Assembly (NCBI GenBank): GCA_965219165.1
Contig: CBDCMW010000002.1
Location: forward strand, 1,240,001-1,304,000
Source: Aldehydirespirator sp965219165
GTDB lineage: Bacteria; Actinomycetota; Acidimicrobiia; Acidimicrobiales; Aldehydirespiratoraceae
DNA: 64,000 nt
Direction of reading: 5' to 3'
Position numbers and translations under genes: made by a program. Positions 24,237 to 32,802 of this stretch are shown one piece after another. Below the pieces are notes generated by a model. The model saw nothing but the letters and a program-made list of their open reading frames with translations. It made no database searches and was not told the DNA's origin. Positions within the stretch are counted from its first letter, which is position 1. Each line of letters begins with the position of its first letter.

Positions 24237-25189
24237 GCACCACCCCGCCCCCGCCGCCGCTGCCGCCCAACGGCTCGGCCATGGTCGATGTGGACGGCGT
24301 GTCGAAGGTGTTCGGAGACGTGGTGGCGGTGTCCGATGTGAGCTTTTCGGTGCGGGCCGGGGTCACAGCCCTGCTCGGGCCCAACGGAGCGGGCAAGTCC
24401 ACGTTGTTCAGGCTCATGTGCGGGCTGACCCCGCCCACCAAGGGCACCGTCCGAGTGCTGGGCGCGGATGCCCGCCGCGACCGCGACGTGCGGGGCCGCA
24501 TCGGCCTCGCCCCCCAGCAGGACGGCCTGTTCGACCGGCTCAGCGCCCTGCAGTTCGTGACTGTGGCTGCGGCCACCGAGGCCGTGGCGGAGCCGGAGCG
24601 CGCCGCCCGGCGGGCACTGGGTGTGGTGGATCTCGACCCCGACGACTCCAGGCCGGTGTCGGGGTTCTCCAAGGGCATGCGCCAGCGGGTGAAGCTGGCC
24701 GCGGCGCTGGTACACGACCCCGAGGTGCTGATCCTCGACGAGCCCCTCACCGGGCTCGACCCTGTGCAGCGGCGCCGCATGATCGATCTGTTCCACGGGC
24801 TGGGCGACGAGGGTCGCTGCGTGCTGGTGTCCAGCCACGTTCTTGAGGAGGTTGCCCGCCTCGGATCTCGGATCCTCGTGATCGCCCAGGGCCGGTTGGC
24901 CGCCACCGGCGACTACCGCGAGCTGCGCGAGCTGATGGACGACCGTCCCCATCGCATCCGCATCGCCGTGGACCGGCCCCGCCAGTTCGCGGCGGCTCTG
25001 GTGGAGTCGGGCACGGCCGTGGGGGTGAGCGTCGGTGCGGACTCCCTCGTCGTGGACACCCGGGACGTCGACCGCCTCGGCCGCGAGGTCGCCCCGCTGG
25101 CCCGGCGGCTCGAAGCCCGCCTGTGGCGGGTCGCCCCCCTCGACGAGGACCTCGAGTCGGTGTTCCGCTACCTGGTGGAGAAGCGATGA
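24233..25189 (+). CDS. ABC transporter ATP-binding protein (second of two)
   Basis: A 318-residue ABC ATPase with a Pro-rich N-terminus, Walker A GPNGAGKST (49-57), signature FSKGMRQR (145-152), Walker B VLILDEPLTGLDP (165-177) and an SSHVLEEVARL H-loop. The GMRQR signature is typical of ABC-2 exporters. It is coupled by 4-bp overlaps to the permease genes on both sides. Two ATPase/permease pairs in one operon suggest either a hetero-complex or two related exporters made together; the substrate is unknown. Confidence 0.9.
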   Translation: MSTTPPPPPLPPNGSAMVDVDGVSKVFGDVVAVSDVSFSVRAGVTALLGPNGAGKSTLFRLMCGLTPPTKGTVRVLGADARRDRDVRGRIGLAPQQDGLFDRLSALQFVTVAAATEAVAEPERAARRALGVVDLDPDDSRPVSGFSKGMRQRVKLAAALVHDPEVLILDEPLTGLDPVQRRRMIDLFHGLGDEGRCVLVSSHVLEEVARLGSRILVIAQGRLAATGDYRELRELMDDRPHRIRIAVDRPRQFAAALVESGTAVGVSVGADSLVVDTRDVDRLGREVAPLARRLEARLWRVAPLDEDLESVFRYLVEKR

Positions 25190-25974
25190 CCGCGTCCCAA
25201 GCAGGCCGAATCCACCGCCATGTGCCCCGCCTCCGGGCCGCGGCGCTGACCTACCGGGTGCTGGTCCGCCAGGTCGTCACGCCGGGCAAGCTCGCCGCGC
25301 TGGGCGTGCTGGGCGCGCTGATGATGTTGGTGGGCTGGTTGGTCGGCCTGGCCGCAGGCGTCGGCGAGCGGGGCGCGGCCGGGCTGCTGCGCGACGGTGC
25401 CAGCTATGCCGACGGCTTCGGGCTGATCATCATCGTGCCCATCGTGTCCTTGGTGTTCGGCTCGTCCGTGCTGGGCGAGACTCGCGAGGACGGCACCCTG
25501 GTGTACCTGTGGCTGCGTCCCATGGACCGCGGCCCGATCGTGGCGGGGGCTGCGGCCGCGGCGGCCACCGCTGCGTTGCCTCTGACGGTGATCCCGACCG
25601 CGGTGGGCGGGTGGCTGGCGACCGACCGCGTCGCCGGGTCCGCGGACCTGCTTTGGGGAGCGGCGGCCGCGGCCGCGCTGGGCACGGCGGCCTACTCGTC
25701 CTTGTTCGTGCTGGTCGGCCTGCTGGTCCGCAAGCCGATCATGTGGGGCATGGGCTACGTGCTGCTGTGGGAGGGTCTGGCCGTGGAGCTCGGCGACTTT
25801 GCGGCCCGCCTCTCGCTGAGGGGCTACACCCGGTCGGTGCTGAGCCGCGTCGGAGGGGTCGACTACGGCTTCGACGCCTACACGACCACCACCGCGCTGG
25901 TGGTGCTGGCCGCGGTGGCGGTCGCTGGCCTCGCACTGGCCGCAGTAAGGCTCAACCGCCAGGAGGTTTCCTAG
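25186..25974 (+). CDS. ABC transporter permease (ABC-2 type), second
   Basis: A 262-residue membrane protein with about six helices (for example ALGVLGALMMLVGWLVGLAAG and FGLIIIVPIVSLVFGSSVLG). The element GETREDGTLVYLWLRPMDRG is the ABC-2 permease motif contacting its ATPase. It ends the operon, and its ATG overlaps the stop of the second ATPase. Confidence 0.8.
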   Translation: MTASQAGRIHRHVPRLRAAALTYRVLVRQVVTPGKLAALGVLGALMMLVGWLVGLAAGVGERGAAGLLRDGASYADGFGLIIIVPIVSLVFGSSVLGETREDGTLVYLWLRPMDRGPIVAGAAAAAATAALPLTVIPTAVGGWLATDRVAGSADLLWGAAAAAALGTAAYSSLFVLVGLLVRKPIMWGMGYVLLWEGLAVELGDFAARLSLRGYTRSVLSRVGGVDYGFDAYTTTTALVVLAAVAVAGLALAAVRLNRQEVS

Positions 25975-26013
25975 CACCGGAAATGGTCGTTGTCGGGCAC
26001 CGGGTAGTGTGCC

Positions 26014-26570
26014 GTGGTGGGCCATTGGAGGCTTCCCGAGCCGCGCGCCACCGTCGATGCCGTCATGGACGACGGCACGGTGATCATCCTGCGAAGGCAC
26101 GGCAACCCGAGCGGCCCCCGCTTGGTGCTGAGCCACGGCTGCGGCCTGTCCGCCGACCTCTACTATCCGTACTGGTCGCTTCTAGCCGATCGGTTCGACG
26201 TCTTCGTATTCGATCTGCGGAGCCACGGTTGGAATGCCGTCAGCCCCCTGCGCACTCTCAACATGCCGACGCTGGGCAATGACAGCCGGTGCGTCCTTGA
26301 TGCCATCGACTCCCGGTTCGGATCGGAACCGAGTGTCGGAGTGTTCCATTCCATATCGACCATCGCTGCTCTGGTGCACGAGCAGCAGGCACCGTCCTTC
26401 GCTGGACTGGTCCTGTTCGATTCTCTTTCTTGCCAGGCATCGACCTGAGCACTCTCACCGCGCTGGACCACGACTTCGTCCCGGAGATGACGCACTTCCT
26501 GCAGCTTGAGGCCCCCGAGACCTGTGCTTCCCTGACGGTCGAGTTCCTGGAGGCTCAGAGCCTCTCCTAG
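26014..26570 (+). pseudogene. Decayed alpha/beta hydrolase
   Basis: The first 145 codons read as an alpha/beta hydrolase N-terminus: LVLSHGCGLSADLYYPYWSLLADRFDVFVFDLRSHGWNA. The nucleophile elbow, normally GHSxG, reads GVFHSIS. The frame ends at 26448. The next frame continues the family pattern from FLPGIDLSTL (about 26427) to VEFLEAQS and a stop at 26570. The lid and core region of about 60-90 residues with the catalytic Asp and His is missing. A frameshift plus an internal deletion make a working enzyme unlikely. A TAGTGT box at 26005-26010 lies 6 nt before the second GTG (26017), so it may still be transcribed. Confidence 0.65.
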
Positions 26571-26598
26571 AGGCTTGCCGGACCGTCTCTCTGACCGG

Positions 26599-27375
26599 CT
26601 AGCGGCCGGTGAAGGTTGCTCTGCCGGGACCTTTCTCCAGGAAGCTGGCCACACCGATGGCGGTGTCGTCGGTGGCGAAGCAGTCTCCGAAGCGCTCGGT
26701 CTCGCGGGCCACCGCGTCGGCAAGGGACAGGGCCAGACCGTCCATCACCGCCTGTTTGGCCATGCGCAGTGCGGCCGGGCCCGCCGCGTAGCCCGCGGCC
26801 ATCTCGACGGCCGCGTCGTAGGTCTCGTCCGGAGGATGCACCGCTGAGATGAGGCCGATGTCGAGGGCCTCGTCCGGATACACGTTGCGTCCGGTGTAGA
26901 TGATCTCCTTGGCCCTGGTGACGCCCACAAGGCGGGGCAGGCGCTGGGTGCCCCCGCCGCCGGGGATGATCCCGAGCCTGATCTCGGGCTGGCCGAACAT
27001 CGCGTCCTCTGCGGCCACCCTGAAGTCGGTGGCCATGGCCAGTTCCATGCCGCCGCCGAGCGCGTAGCCGTTCACGGCCGTCACGGTGATCTGGGGCATG
27101 TTCTCCACCGCTAGGAAGGCGTCGTTGAAGTGGCGCGAGAGATCCCTGGCCCCGGCCGGGCCGAGGCCGGTGAAGCGTCCGATGTCGGCGCCGGCCGCGA
27201 AGATCCTGGGCCCGCCCCACACCACCGCCGCCCTCACGTCGGGATCGGCCCCGACGGCGTTGGCGGCGGTGGTCAGATCGTCGAGCAGCTGGGAATCGAA
27301 GGCGTTCATCCTGGGCCGGTCGATGCGGATGGTGGCCACGCCACTGCTGGTCTCGACTCGAACGAAGTCACCCAC
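26599..27375 (-). CDS. Enoyl-CoA hydratase/isomerase (crotonase family)
   Basis: A 258-residue crotonase. The oxyanion-hole segment AAGADIGRF (60-68) and GYALGGGMELAMATD (103-117) are intact, and both catalytic glutamates of true enoyl-CoA hydratases are present: E111 in GGGMELA and E131 in FGQPEIRLGIIPGGGGTQRL. It should hydrate 2-enoyl-CoA in fatty-acid or related acyl-CoA breakdown. The GTG start has GGGAGGAG upstream. It is divergent from the SDR gene at 27457, sharing an 81-bp promoter region. Confidence 0.85.
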   Translation of the reverse strand: MGDFVRVETSSGVATIRIDRPRMNAFDSQLLDDLTTAANAVGADPDVRAAVVWGGPRIFAAGADIGRFTGLGPAGARDLSRHFNDAFLAVENMPQITVTAVNGYALGGGMELAMATDFRVAAEDAMFGQPEIRLGIIPGGGGTQRLPRLVGVTRAKEIIYTGRNVYPDEALDIGLISAVHPPDETYDAAVEMAAGYAAGPAALRMAKQAVMDGLALSLADAVARETERFGDCFATDDTAIGVASFLEKGPGRATFTGR

Positions 27376-27456
27376 GGCTCACTCCTCCCGTCGCGGGCCA
27401 GCAACCCTACTGGCCGCGGTAGGGCAGTATCGTCAGACCGCGTCGAGAGGAGATCC

Positions 27457-28260
27457 GTGGACCTTTCCCCTGAGAGCATCCTGCTCGCCGACCGGGTCGC
27501 GGTGGTGACCGGAGCGGCCCGCGGCATCGGTGCGGCCACCGCGGCGGCCCTGGCCCGCTTCGGTGCCGATGTGGCTGTGTTCGACAAGGATCCCACCCTG
27601 CTGCCCGATGTGGTCCAGCAGGTGGAGGCCGCGGGTCGCCGCTGCGTCTCGGGCGTGCTCGATGCCCGCGACGACGACGATGTGGCCGCTTTCCTGCAGC
27701 GCGCCCGCGACGAGCTCGGCCTCATCGACGTGCTCGTCAACAATGCGGGCGGCACCTTCCGGGCCCGCTTCGATGACGTGTCGCCCAAGGGGGAGCACAC
27801 CCTGATCCGCGAGAACTTCTCCACGGTCACCAACTGTGTGCGCCACGGCATCCCGCTGATGTCGGACGGCGGCGCCATCATCAACGTCACCTCGGTGGAG
27901 GCCTACCACGCCGCCCCGGCGTTCGCGGTGTACGCGGCAATGAAGGCTGCGGTGGAGCAGTTCACCAAGACCCTGGCCGTGGAGTACGGGCATCGGGGCA
28001 TCCGGGTCAACTGCGTGGCGCCCGACATGATGCCCACCCCCGGCGACGCCGCCCTCGCGGAGCAGTCCAGCTCGCTGATGGAGGGACTGCACCCAACCCC
28101 GCTGCGCCGTACCGGCCACGCCGACGAGTGCGCGGCCGTGATCGTGTTCCTGGCCTCCGACATGGCCAGCTTCGTCAACGGGGCGTCCATCCTCGTGGAC
28201 GGCGGCACGGTTGCGGCCGGCAGCTGGAAGACCCGCCTAGACGGCACCTTCGGCCTGTAG
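27457..28260 (+). CDS. Short-chain dehydrogenase/reductase
   Basis: A 267-residue classical SDR: VVTGAARGIGAATA cofactor motif (about 16-29), NNAG, catalytic Ser in INVTSVEAYH, and YAAMK as the YxxxK pair. The C-terminal FVNGASILVDGG is typical. It should oxidise or reduce an alcohol or carbonyl with NAD(P). GTG start with GAGAGGAG 7 nt upstream. Substrate unknown. It is divergent from a crotonase and convergent with a cupin gene, so it appears to be its own unit. Confidence 0.85.
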   Translation: MDLSPESILLADRVAVVTGAARGIGAATAAALARFGADVAVFDKDPTLLPDVVQQVEAAGRRCVSGVLDARDDDDVAAFLQRARDELGLIDVLVNNAGGTFRARFDDVSPKGEHTLIRENFSTVTNCVRHGIPLMSDGGAIINVTSVEAYHAAPAFAVYAAMKAAVEQFTKTLAVEYGHRGIRVNCVAPDMMPTPGDAALAEQSSSLMEGLHPTPLRRTGHADECAAVIVFLASDMASFVNGASILVDGGTVAAGSWKTRLDGTFGL

Positions 28261-28276
28261 CCCCGCGGCAGGTTCG

Positions 28277-28780
28277 TCAGGTCACTACGTCGGGCCGGGG
28301 CAGACCCTGGGCCTCGCACAGGGCGTAGTAGCCGGCCAGCACGCCCGGTCCGTCGGTGATCGACTCCACGTTGCCGTCGGCGTCGAGGTTGAGGTTCACG
28401 CCGTGTATCTGGAACCAGACGTCGGTCGGCTCGGTGTTGTCGGCGGGCACAGTGAGGGTGTGGACGCTGCCGGCCGGCTCGAACAGGAACGACCCGGCCC
28501 GGTTGACCTCCGGGTACTCGGCGTACTTCCAGGCGCCGCTCAGAGTGTGGGCGTACACCGGGCCGGTGTGGCGGTGAGTCTGGACGACCACGCCCGGAGC
28601 GAAGCGGTTGCGCACGATCCACAGGCCCTCGTCATCCCGAACCATCAGCACCTTGAGTTCTATGCCGCCCCCGGCGTCCACCCACGGCAATTCCTCTTCG
28701 CCGCGGTGTATGGCGGTGGCGGGCTCGACGGCGGTGGCGGGCTGTATGGCGGTGGCGGGCTCGACGGCGGTGGCAGTCAT
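28277..28780 (-). CDS. Cupin protein, 2,4'-dihydroxyacetophenone dioxygenase-like
   Basis: A 167-residue protein. After a repetitive N-terminus (TAVEPA/TAIQPA units), residues 25-160 form a single cupin with VVQTHRHTGPVYAHTLSGAWKYAEYP (His metal ligands) and FEPAGSVHTLTVPADN. This matches the small-cupin family related to 2,4'-dihydroxyacetophenone dioxygenase, a C-C bond-cleaving iron enzyme. Many relatives have unproven functions, so the reaction is uncertain. It has a clear AAGGAG ribosome site. Four 18-bp repeats encode the first 24 residues. Confidence 0.7.
   Translation of the reverse strand: MTATAVEPATAIQPATAVEPATAIHRGEEELPWVDAGGGIELKVLMVRDDEGLWIVRNRFAPGVVVQTHRHTGPVYAHTLSGAWKYAEYPEVNRAGSFLFEPAGSVHTLTVPADNTEPTDVWFQIHGVNLNLDADGNVESITDGPGVLAGYYALCEAQGLPRPDVVT
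28709..28780. repeat. Four tandem 18-bp repeats at the cupin 5' end
   Basis: Four units of the form (TAT/GAC)GGCGGTGGCGGGCT(C/G) run head to tail up to the start codon, the last one diverging. They encode the TAVEPA/TAIQPA stretch. Each unit is 18 bp, so copy-number change would keep the frame. Confidence 0.7.
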
Positions 28781-28802
28781 GTTGCTCCTTTCGCTCCACT
28801 CA

Positions 28803-29657
28803 TCAAGACTTGTCCTGCTGGCGCAGGAAGCGCTCGAACTCGGCGCCTAGGTCGTCGGGGCTGGGGACGCTGCGCTTGGCCCGAGCATCGGCACGGGCCT
28901 CGAGACGCCGCACGTAGGAAACCACGTCGTCGTCGGAGTCCATGGCGTCGTTGACCCGCTGCTCCCACTCTTGCGCGGCCTCGTCGAGCTCGGCCCATCC
29001 GGTGGGCAGCCCGGTCACCCGCTCGAAACGCTCCAGCAGGGCACGGGCACCCTTGGGGTTCGGAGCGCCCGACACGTAATGGGGCACTGCCACCCGCAGA
29101 GACACCGCCGGTACCCCGAGCCTCTCGAACCGCTCATGCAGCACGCCGACTATGCCGGTAGGGCCCTCGTAGCTCGGCCGGTCCAGGCCCCAGGCCTCGG
29201 CCAGGCCAGCGTCGGTGGTGGAGCCGGTCACGCCGAAGGGCCGGGTGTGCGGTATGTCGGCGATGTGCGCTCCGACGGTCACGAGCACGGCCGACTCGCT
29301 GCGCGTCGCGAGTTCGACGATCACCCCAGCGAAGGTTCGCCACTTCAGCTGCGGCTCCGCGCCCACGACGAGCACCAGATCGTGCTGGGCGTCGGGCGGG
29401 CGCAGCACGTGAACGTCGACGGAGGGCCACACGATGTCGCGCCGGTCGTCTCGCAGCCGCACGGTGGGCCGCTGCTCGGCGAAGTTGTGGAACTCCTCGG
29501 GATCGACGTGAGCCACTCGGATCGACTCGCTGCGCTCGCTGAGCCACTCGAGGGCGCCCGTTGCCGCACCGCCCACATCGAACCAGCCCTGGAAGGCGGT
29601 CACCAGGATCGGCGACCGCAGATCGGGCAGCGTCGCCTCCCAAACCAGATAGCTCAC
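28803..29657 (-). CDS. PAC2 family protein
   Basis: A 284-residue PAC2-domain protein, a family with a proteasome-assembly-chaperone-like fold. The N-terminus SPILVTAFQGWFDVGGAATGALEWL is the hallmark, followed by LVLVVGAEPQLKW, VTVGAHIADIPHTRP and VGVLHERFERLGVPAVSLRVAVPHYV. In actinobacteria these proteins are common and their exact role is unproven; a link to proteasome assembly is an inference. I chose the GTG at 29657 (reading VSYLVWEATLP after a GGGGG stretch); an ATG 36 nt upstream is possible. Confidence 0.75.
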   Translation of the reverse strand: MSYLVWEATLPDLRSPILVTAFQGWFDVGGAATGALEWLSERSESIRVAHVDPEEFHNFAEQRPTVRLRDDRRDIVWPSVDVHVLRPPDAQHDLVLVVGAEPQLKWRTFAGVIVELATRSESAVLVTVGAHIADIPHTRPFGVTGSTTDAGLAEAWGLDRPSYEGPTGIVGVLHERFERLGVPAVSLRVAVPHYVSGAPNPKGARALLERFERVTGLPTGWAELDEAAQEWEQRVNDAMDSDDDVVSYVRRLEARADARAKRSVPSPDDLGAEFERFLRQQDKS

Positions 29658-29734
29658 CCCCCAAGCATGGCGCGAATCGCGCCCCACGCGCACCCCCTAC
29701 GCCGAGATGTGCGCCGCGGTCCTGGCTGCAGTGT

Positions 29735-29762
29735 TTGACGCGAGCGCCGACTCGGCTATCGT
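29735..29762 (+). promoter_or_regulatory. Promoter of the leuA leader
   Basis: TTGACG (29735-29740) and TATCGT (29757-29762) are separated by 16 bp. The predicted start of transcription falls at or just before the GTG of the leader peptide at 29771, so the leader would be translated from a leaderless or nearly leaderless RNA. Confidence 0.55.
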
Positions 29763-29770
29763 TAGTGGCC

Positions 29771-29806
29771 GTGACCACCTTCGCCGACCTCCTGCTTCTC
29801 GTGTAG
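29771..29806 (+). CDS. leuA leader peptide with four consecutive Leu codons
   Basis: An 11-codon ORF reading MTTFADLLLLV then TAG. The run CTC CTG CTT CTC gives four Leu in a row just before the stop, the classical sensor of leucyl-tRNA supply in transcription attenuation. It is followed within a few bases by two competing-type hairpins and then by leuA at 29934. Leader peptides of this kind upstream of leuA are known in Actinobacteria. When leucine is short the ribosome should stall at the Leu codons and leuA be read through. Confidence 0.75.
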   Translation: MTTFADLLLLV

Positions 29807-29863
29807 GCGAGCGCCACATATCGGTGCTCGCCGAATCCCCTCGTGCCGCCGGCCGGGGGGATT
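29806..29863 (+). terminator. Leucine attenuator hairpins
   Basis: Hairpin 1 (29806-29832) pairs GGCGAGCGCC with GGTGCTCGCC, ten pairs with one G-T, around loop ACATATC; it begins on the leader stop codon. Hairpin 2 pairs AATCCCC (29834-29840) with GGGGATT (29857-29863) and is followed by a moderately T-rich TGTGCTTGTT, so it is the likely terminator. Mutual exclusion between alternative structures was not computed. Confidence 0.6.
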
Positions 29864-29933
29864 TGTGCTTGTTGAGGCCTCTTCGCCTCGACCGGACCGA
29901 ACCCGACTATCCACTTCACCAAGGACAGAGACG

Positions 29934-31667
29934 ATGCCCACCCACAAGGCCATGCCGTTCACCAAGTACCGGCCCTACCCCGCGGTGGATCTTGCCGACC
30001 GCACCTGGCCGGACCGGAGGATCACCAAGGCGCCGCTCTGGTGCTCGGTCGACCTGCGCGACGGCAACCAGGCCCTCGTCGACCCGATGGACATCGGTCG
30101 CAAGCAGCGCATGTACGAACACCTCGTCGACATGGGCTTCAAGGAGATCGAGGTGGGCTTCCCCGCCGCCTCCCAGCCCGACTTCGACTTCTGCCGCAAG
30201 CTCATCGAGCAGGACCTGATCCCCGACGACGTCACCATCCAGGTGCTCACCCAGTCTCGCGACGAGCTCATCGACCGCACGTTCGAGGCCGTGGCCGGGG
30301 CGCCCCGGGCCATCGTGCATCTCTACAACTCCACCTCCGTGACCCAGCGGCGAGTGGTGTTCCGCACCGACCGGGCCGGCATCGTGACGATCGCGGTGGC
30401 TGGCGCCGAGCGGTGCATGCGCAACCTCGACGCCTTGAGGCAGGCCGGCAAGGACGACGGCATCCGCTTCGAGTATTCGCCGGAGAGCTACACCGGCACC
30501 GAGCCCGACTTCACCACCGAGGTGTGCGAGGCGGTGATGGACGTGTTCGGCCCGACGCCGGACTGGCCTCTGATCCTGAACCTGCCCGCCACTGTGGAGA
30601 TGTCCTCGGCCAACATCTACGGCGACATGATCGAGCGCTTCCACCGCGATATCCGCGACCGCGACTCGATCGTGCTGTCGCTGCATCCCCACAACGACCG
30701 GGGCACCGCGGTGGCCGCGGCCGAGTTCGGGATCATGGCCGGCGCCGACCGGGTGGAGGGCACCCTGTTCGGCAACGGCGAGCGCACCGGCAACGTGGAC
30801 GTGGTCACCATCGCGCTCAACCTGTTCACCCAGGGCGTGGACCCCGAGCTCGACATCAGCGACATCGAGGAGGCCCGGCGGGTGTTCGAGTACGCCAACC
30901 GCATGAGTGTCCCCGAGCGTCACCCGTATGTGGGCGACCTCGTGTACACGGCCTTCTCGGGCAGCCATCAGGACGCCATCAAGAAGGGCATGGCCGCCAT
31001 CTACGACCTGGCCCCGGGTGAGCCCCTCACCGGCAACTACGACGTGTGGGATGTGCCGTACCTCCCGGTAGACCCCCGCCACCTGGGCCGCAGCTACGAG
31101 GCGGTGGTGCGGGTCAACAGCCAGTCCGGCAAGGGCGGGGTGTCCTACGTGCTGCTGCACGAGTACGGTCTGGACCTGCCCCGGGGCCTGCAGGTGGACT
31201 TCTCCAAGCAGATCCAGACCGTCACCGAGGACACCGGCACCGAGATCACCTCCTACGAGATCCACCGCCGGTTCGTGGCCTCCTACGTGGAGCCGGAGCG
31301 GCCCTGGATCGAGCTGGTCGGCCATCGGGCCACCACCGACACCATCGGAGCGTCCCGAACCGACCTCGAGGCCCGCCTGCTGGTCAACGGGGTCGAGCGG
31401 ACTGTCTCGGGCTCCGGCAACGGCCCCATCGACGCCTTCGTCACCGCTCTGCAGGCCAACGGCCTGTTCGCAGGCAAGATCCACGACTACTACGAGCACG
31501 CCATCGGCACCGGCAGCGACGCCACCGCGGCCGCGTATGTGGAGGTCGACACCGGCGACCGCTACACCACCTGGGGGGTGGGCCTGCACGAGTCGATCGT
31601 GTCGGCGTCGCTGCGGGCCGTGGTCGGCACCGTGAATCGCATGCACGCCGCCGGGGTGCTCGGCTGA
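29934..31667 (+). CDS. leuA: 2-isopropylmalate synthase
   Basis: A 577-residue LeuA of the long actinobacterial form. It condenses acetyl-CoA with 2-oxoisovalerate in the first committed step of leucine synthesis. Visible are the DRTWPDRRITKAP entry, CSVDLRDGNQALVDPMD (metal and substrate Asp/Arg), the HPHNDRGTAVAAAEFG metal-ligand motif, GNGERTGNVD, and a C-terminal regulatory domain from about residue 430 that normally binds leucine. The ATG at 29934 follows AAGGAC. Upstream lie the leader peptide and attenuator, so expression should respond to leucyl-tRNA and activity to leucine. Downstream genes are not leucine genes. Confidence 0.95.
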   Translation: MPTHKAMPFTKYRPYPAVDLADRTWPDRRITKAPLWCSVDLRDGNQALVDPMDIGRKQRMYEHLVDMGFKEIEVGFPAASQPDFDFCRKLIEQDLIPDDVTIQVLTQSRDELIDRTFEAVAGAPRAIVHLYNSTSVTQRRVVFRTDRAGIVTIAVAGAERCMRNLDALRQAGKDDGIRFEYSPESYTGTEPDFTTEVCEAVMDVFGPTPDWPLILNLPATVEMSSANIYGDMIERFHRDIRDRDSIVLSLHPHNDRGTAVAAAEFGIMAGADRVEGTLFGNGERTGNVDVVTIALNLFTQGVDPELDISDIEEARRVFEYANRMSVPERHPYVGDLVYTAFSGSHQDAIKKGMAAIYDLAPGEPLTGNYDVWDVPYLPVDPRHLGRSYEAVVRVNSQSGKGGVSYVLLHEYGLDLPRGLQVDFSKQIQTVTEDTGTEITSYEIHRRFVASYVEPERPWIELVGHRATTDTIGASRTDLEARLLVNGVERTVSGSGNGPIDAFVTALQANGLFAGKIHDYYEHAIGTGSDATAAAYVEVDTGDRYTTWGVGLHESIVSASLRAVVGTVNRMHAAGVLG

Positions 31668-31703
31668 TCACGTGGTATCTCGGTCCGGCGGGCAGACTGG
31701 GGC

Positions 31704-32684
31704 ATGGCCTTCTCGCTGATCCGCTTCAACTTCGTGTCGCCCGACCCCGCCGATGCTCAGGCGATGAGCGACCGCTACCGGGCCGGGCTGGAGATCGCCC
31801 GCTACGGCGACCAGCACGGCTTCAACGCGGTCTCCCTGGAGGAGCACCACAGCAGCCCGATGGCGTGGTGCCCCACGCCGCTGCTGCACGCGGCCATGAT
31901 CCTGTCGAGCACCGACAACCTCATGGTCACCGTCTCTGCGCTGCTGCTGCCCCTGCACGACCCGATCCGGGCCGCCGAGGACGTCGCCGTCATCGACCTG
32001 GTGAGCAGGGGGCGGCTGGTGGTAGTCACCGGCCTCGGCTACCGGCCGGTGGAGTACGCGGCAATGGGCAAGGAATGGAAGCGCAGGGGGAAGATCCTGG
32101 ACGAGGCGCTGGAGGTGATGCTGGCTGCCTGGAAGGGCGAGCCCTTCGAACACAACGGCGAGACGGTGCAGGTGCTGCCGATGCCCTACACACGGCCCCA
32201 TCCCATGGTGCTCGTGGGCGGATCGTCACCCGCGGCCGCCCGCCGGGCGGCTCGACTGGGGCTGCCCATGCAGCTTCCCGGCCAGTTCGGTGAGATCGAG
32301 GCCCTCTACTACGCCGAGTGCGAGCGACACGGCACGCAGGGCTTCTGCATCGCGCCCGACAATGTGGTCATGCTGCATGTGGCTGAGGACCCCGACAGGG
32401 TGTGGGCCGAGCATGGCGACTGCTTCATGCTGGAGGCCATGACCTACAAGGGCTGGCAGCCCCCCGGCCAGACCTCGGCGGTGTGCTCCAAGGCCAGCAC
32501 CGTGCAGGAGCTGCGCGACGAGGGCATCTACCGGGTGCTCACACCGGCAGAGGCCGTCGACCTGGCCCGCAGTACTGGCACGCTGGCATTGCACCCCCTG
32601 GTGGGCGGCATGCCCATAGACGAGGCCTGGTCGAGCGTCCAGCTGACTGCTGAACAAGTGCTGCCCGCTCTGGCAGACTCCTAG
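31704..32684 (+). CDS. LLM-class flavin-dependent oxidoreductase
   Basis: A 326-residue luciferase-like TIM-barrel protein. It shows GFNAVSLEEHHSSPMAWCPTPLLHAAMILSST (typical SExHH region), DVAVIDLVSRGRLVVVTGLGYRPVEYAAMGKEW and the PHPMVLVGGSSPAAARRAARLG segment. These bind FMN or F420. A CofC gene elsewhere in the window shows the cell can make F420, so F420 is possible, but the cofactor cannot be read directly. It stands alone 36 bp after leuA. The TAG stop forms the first bases of a dispersed repeat element. Confidence 0.8.
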   Translation: MAFSLIRFNFVSPDPADAQAMSDRYRAGLEIARYGDQHGFNAVSLEEHHSSPMAWCPTPLLHAAMILSSTDNLMVTVSALLLPLHDPIRAAEDVAVIDLVSRGRLVVVTGLGYRPVEYAAMGKEWKRRGKILDEALEVMLAAWKGEPFEHNGETVQVLPMPYTRPHPMVLVGGSSPAAARRAARLGLPMQLPGQFGEIEALYYAECERHGTQGFCIAPDNVVMLHVAEDPDRVWAEHGDCFMLEAMTYKGWQPPGQTSAVCSKASTVQELRDEGIYRVLTPAEAVDLARSTGTLALHPLVGGMPIDEAWSSVQLTAEQVLPALADS

Positions 32685-32787
32685 AGGCCGAGCGGATAGG
32701 CCGTAGTCTGGGAGGACTTCCGAAGGCGTTGAGCGAGGCCGTGGCCCGAGCGGCCCGTGAGCGAAGCGAACAAGAGCGGGGAACAAG
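32682..32787 (+). repeat. Dispersed repeat, copy A
   Basis: About 105 bp. The head AGAGGCCGAGCGGAT, a variable middle, GAGCGAGGCC and the tail GAGCGGCCCGTGAGCG-(A/C)-AGCGAACAAGAGCGG also occur at 37.7, 44.1 and 49.2 kb. Here it starts on the stop codon of the LLM gene and ends just before the crotonase gene. Confidence 0.75.
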
Positions 32788-32802
32788 ACACGGGAGGATC
32801 CC

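Noticed and set aside
29707..30219. Alternative coding frame across the leuA leader
   Set aside because: It has no family resemblance and conflicts with the leader peptide, the hairpins and leuA.
32682..32787. Rho-independent terminator explanation for the dispersed repeat
   Set aside because: No strong self-complementary stem with a T-tract could be found in the repeat by eye; its role stays open.
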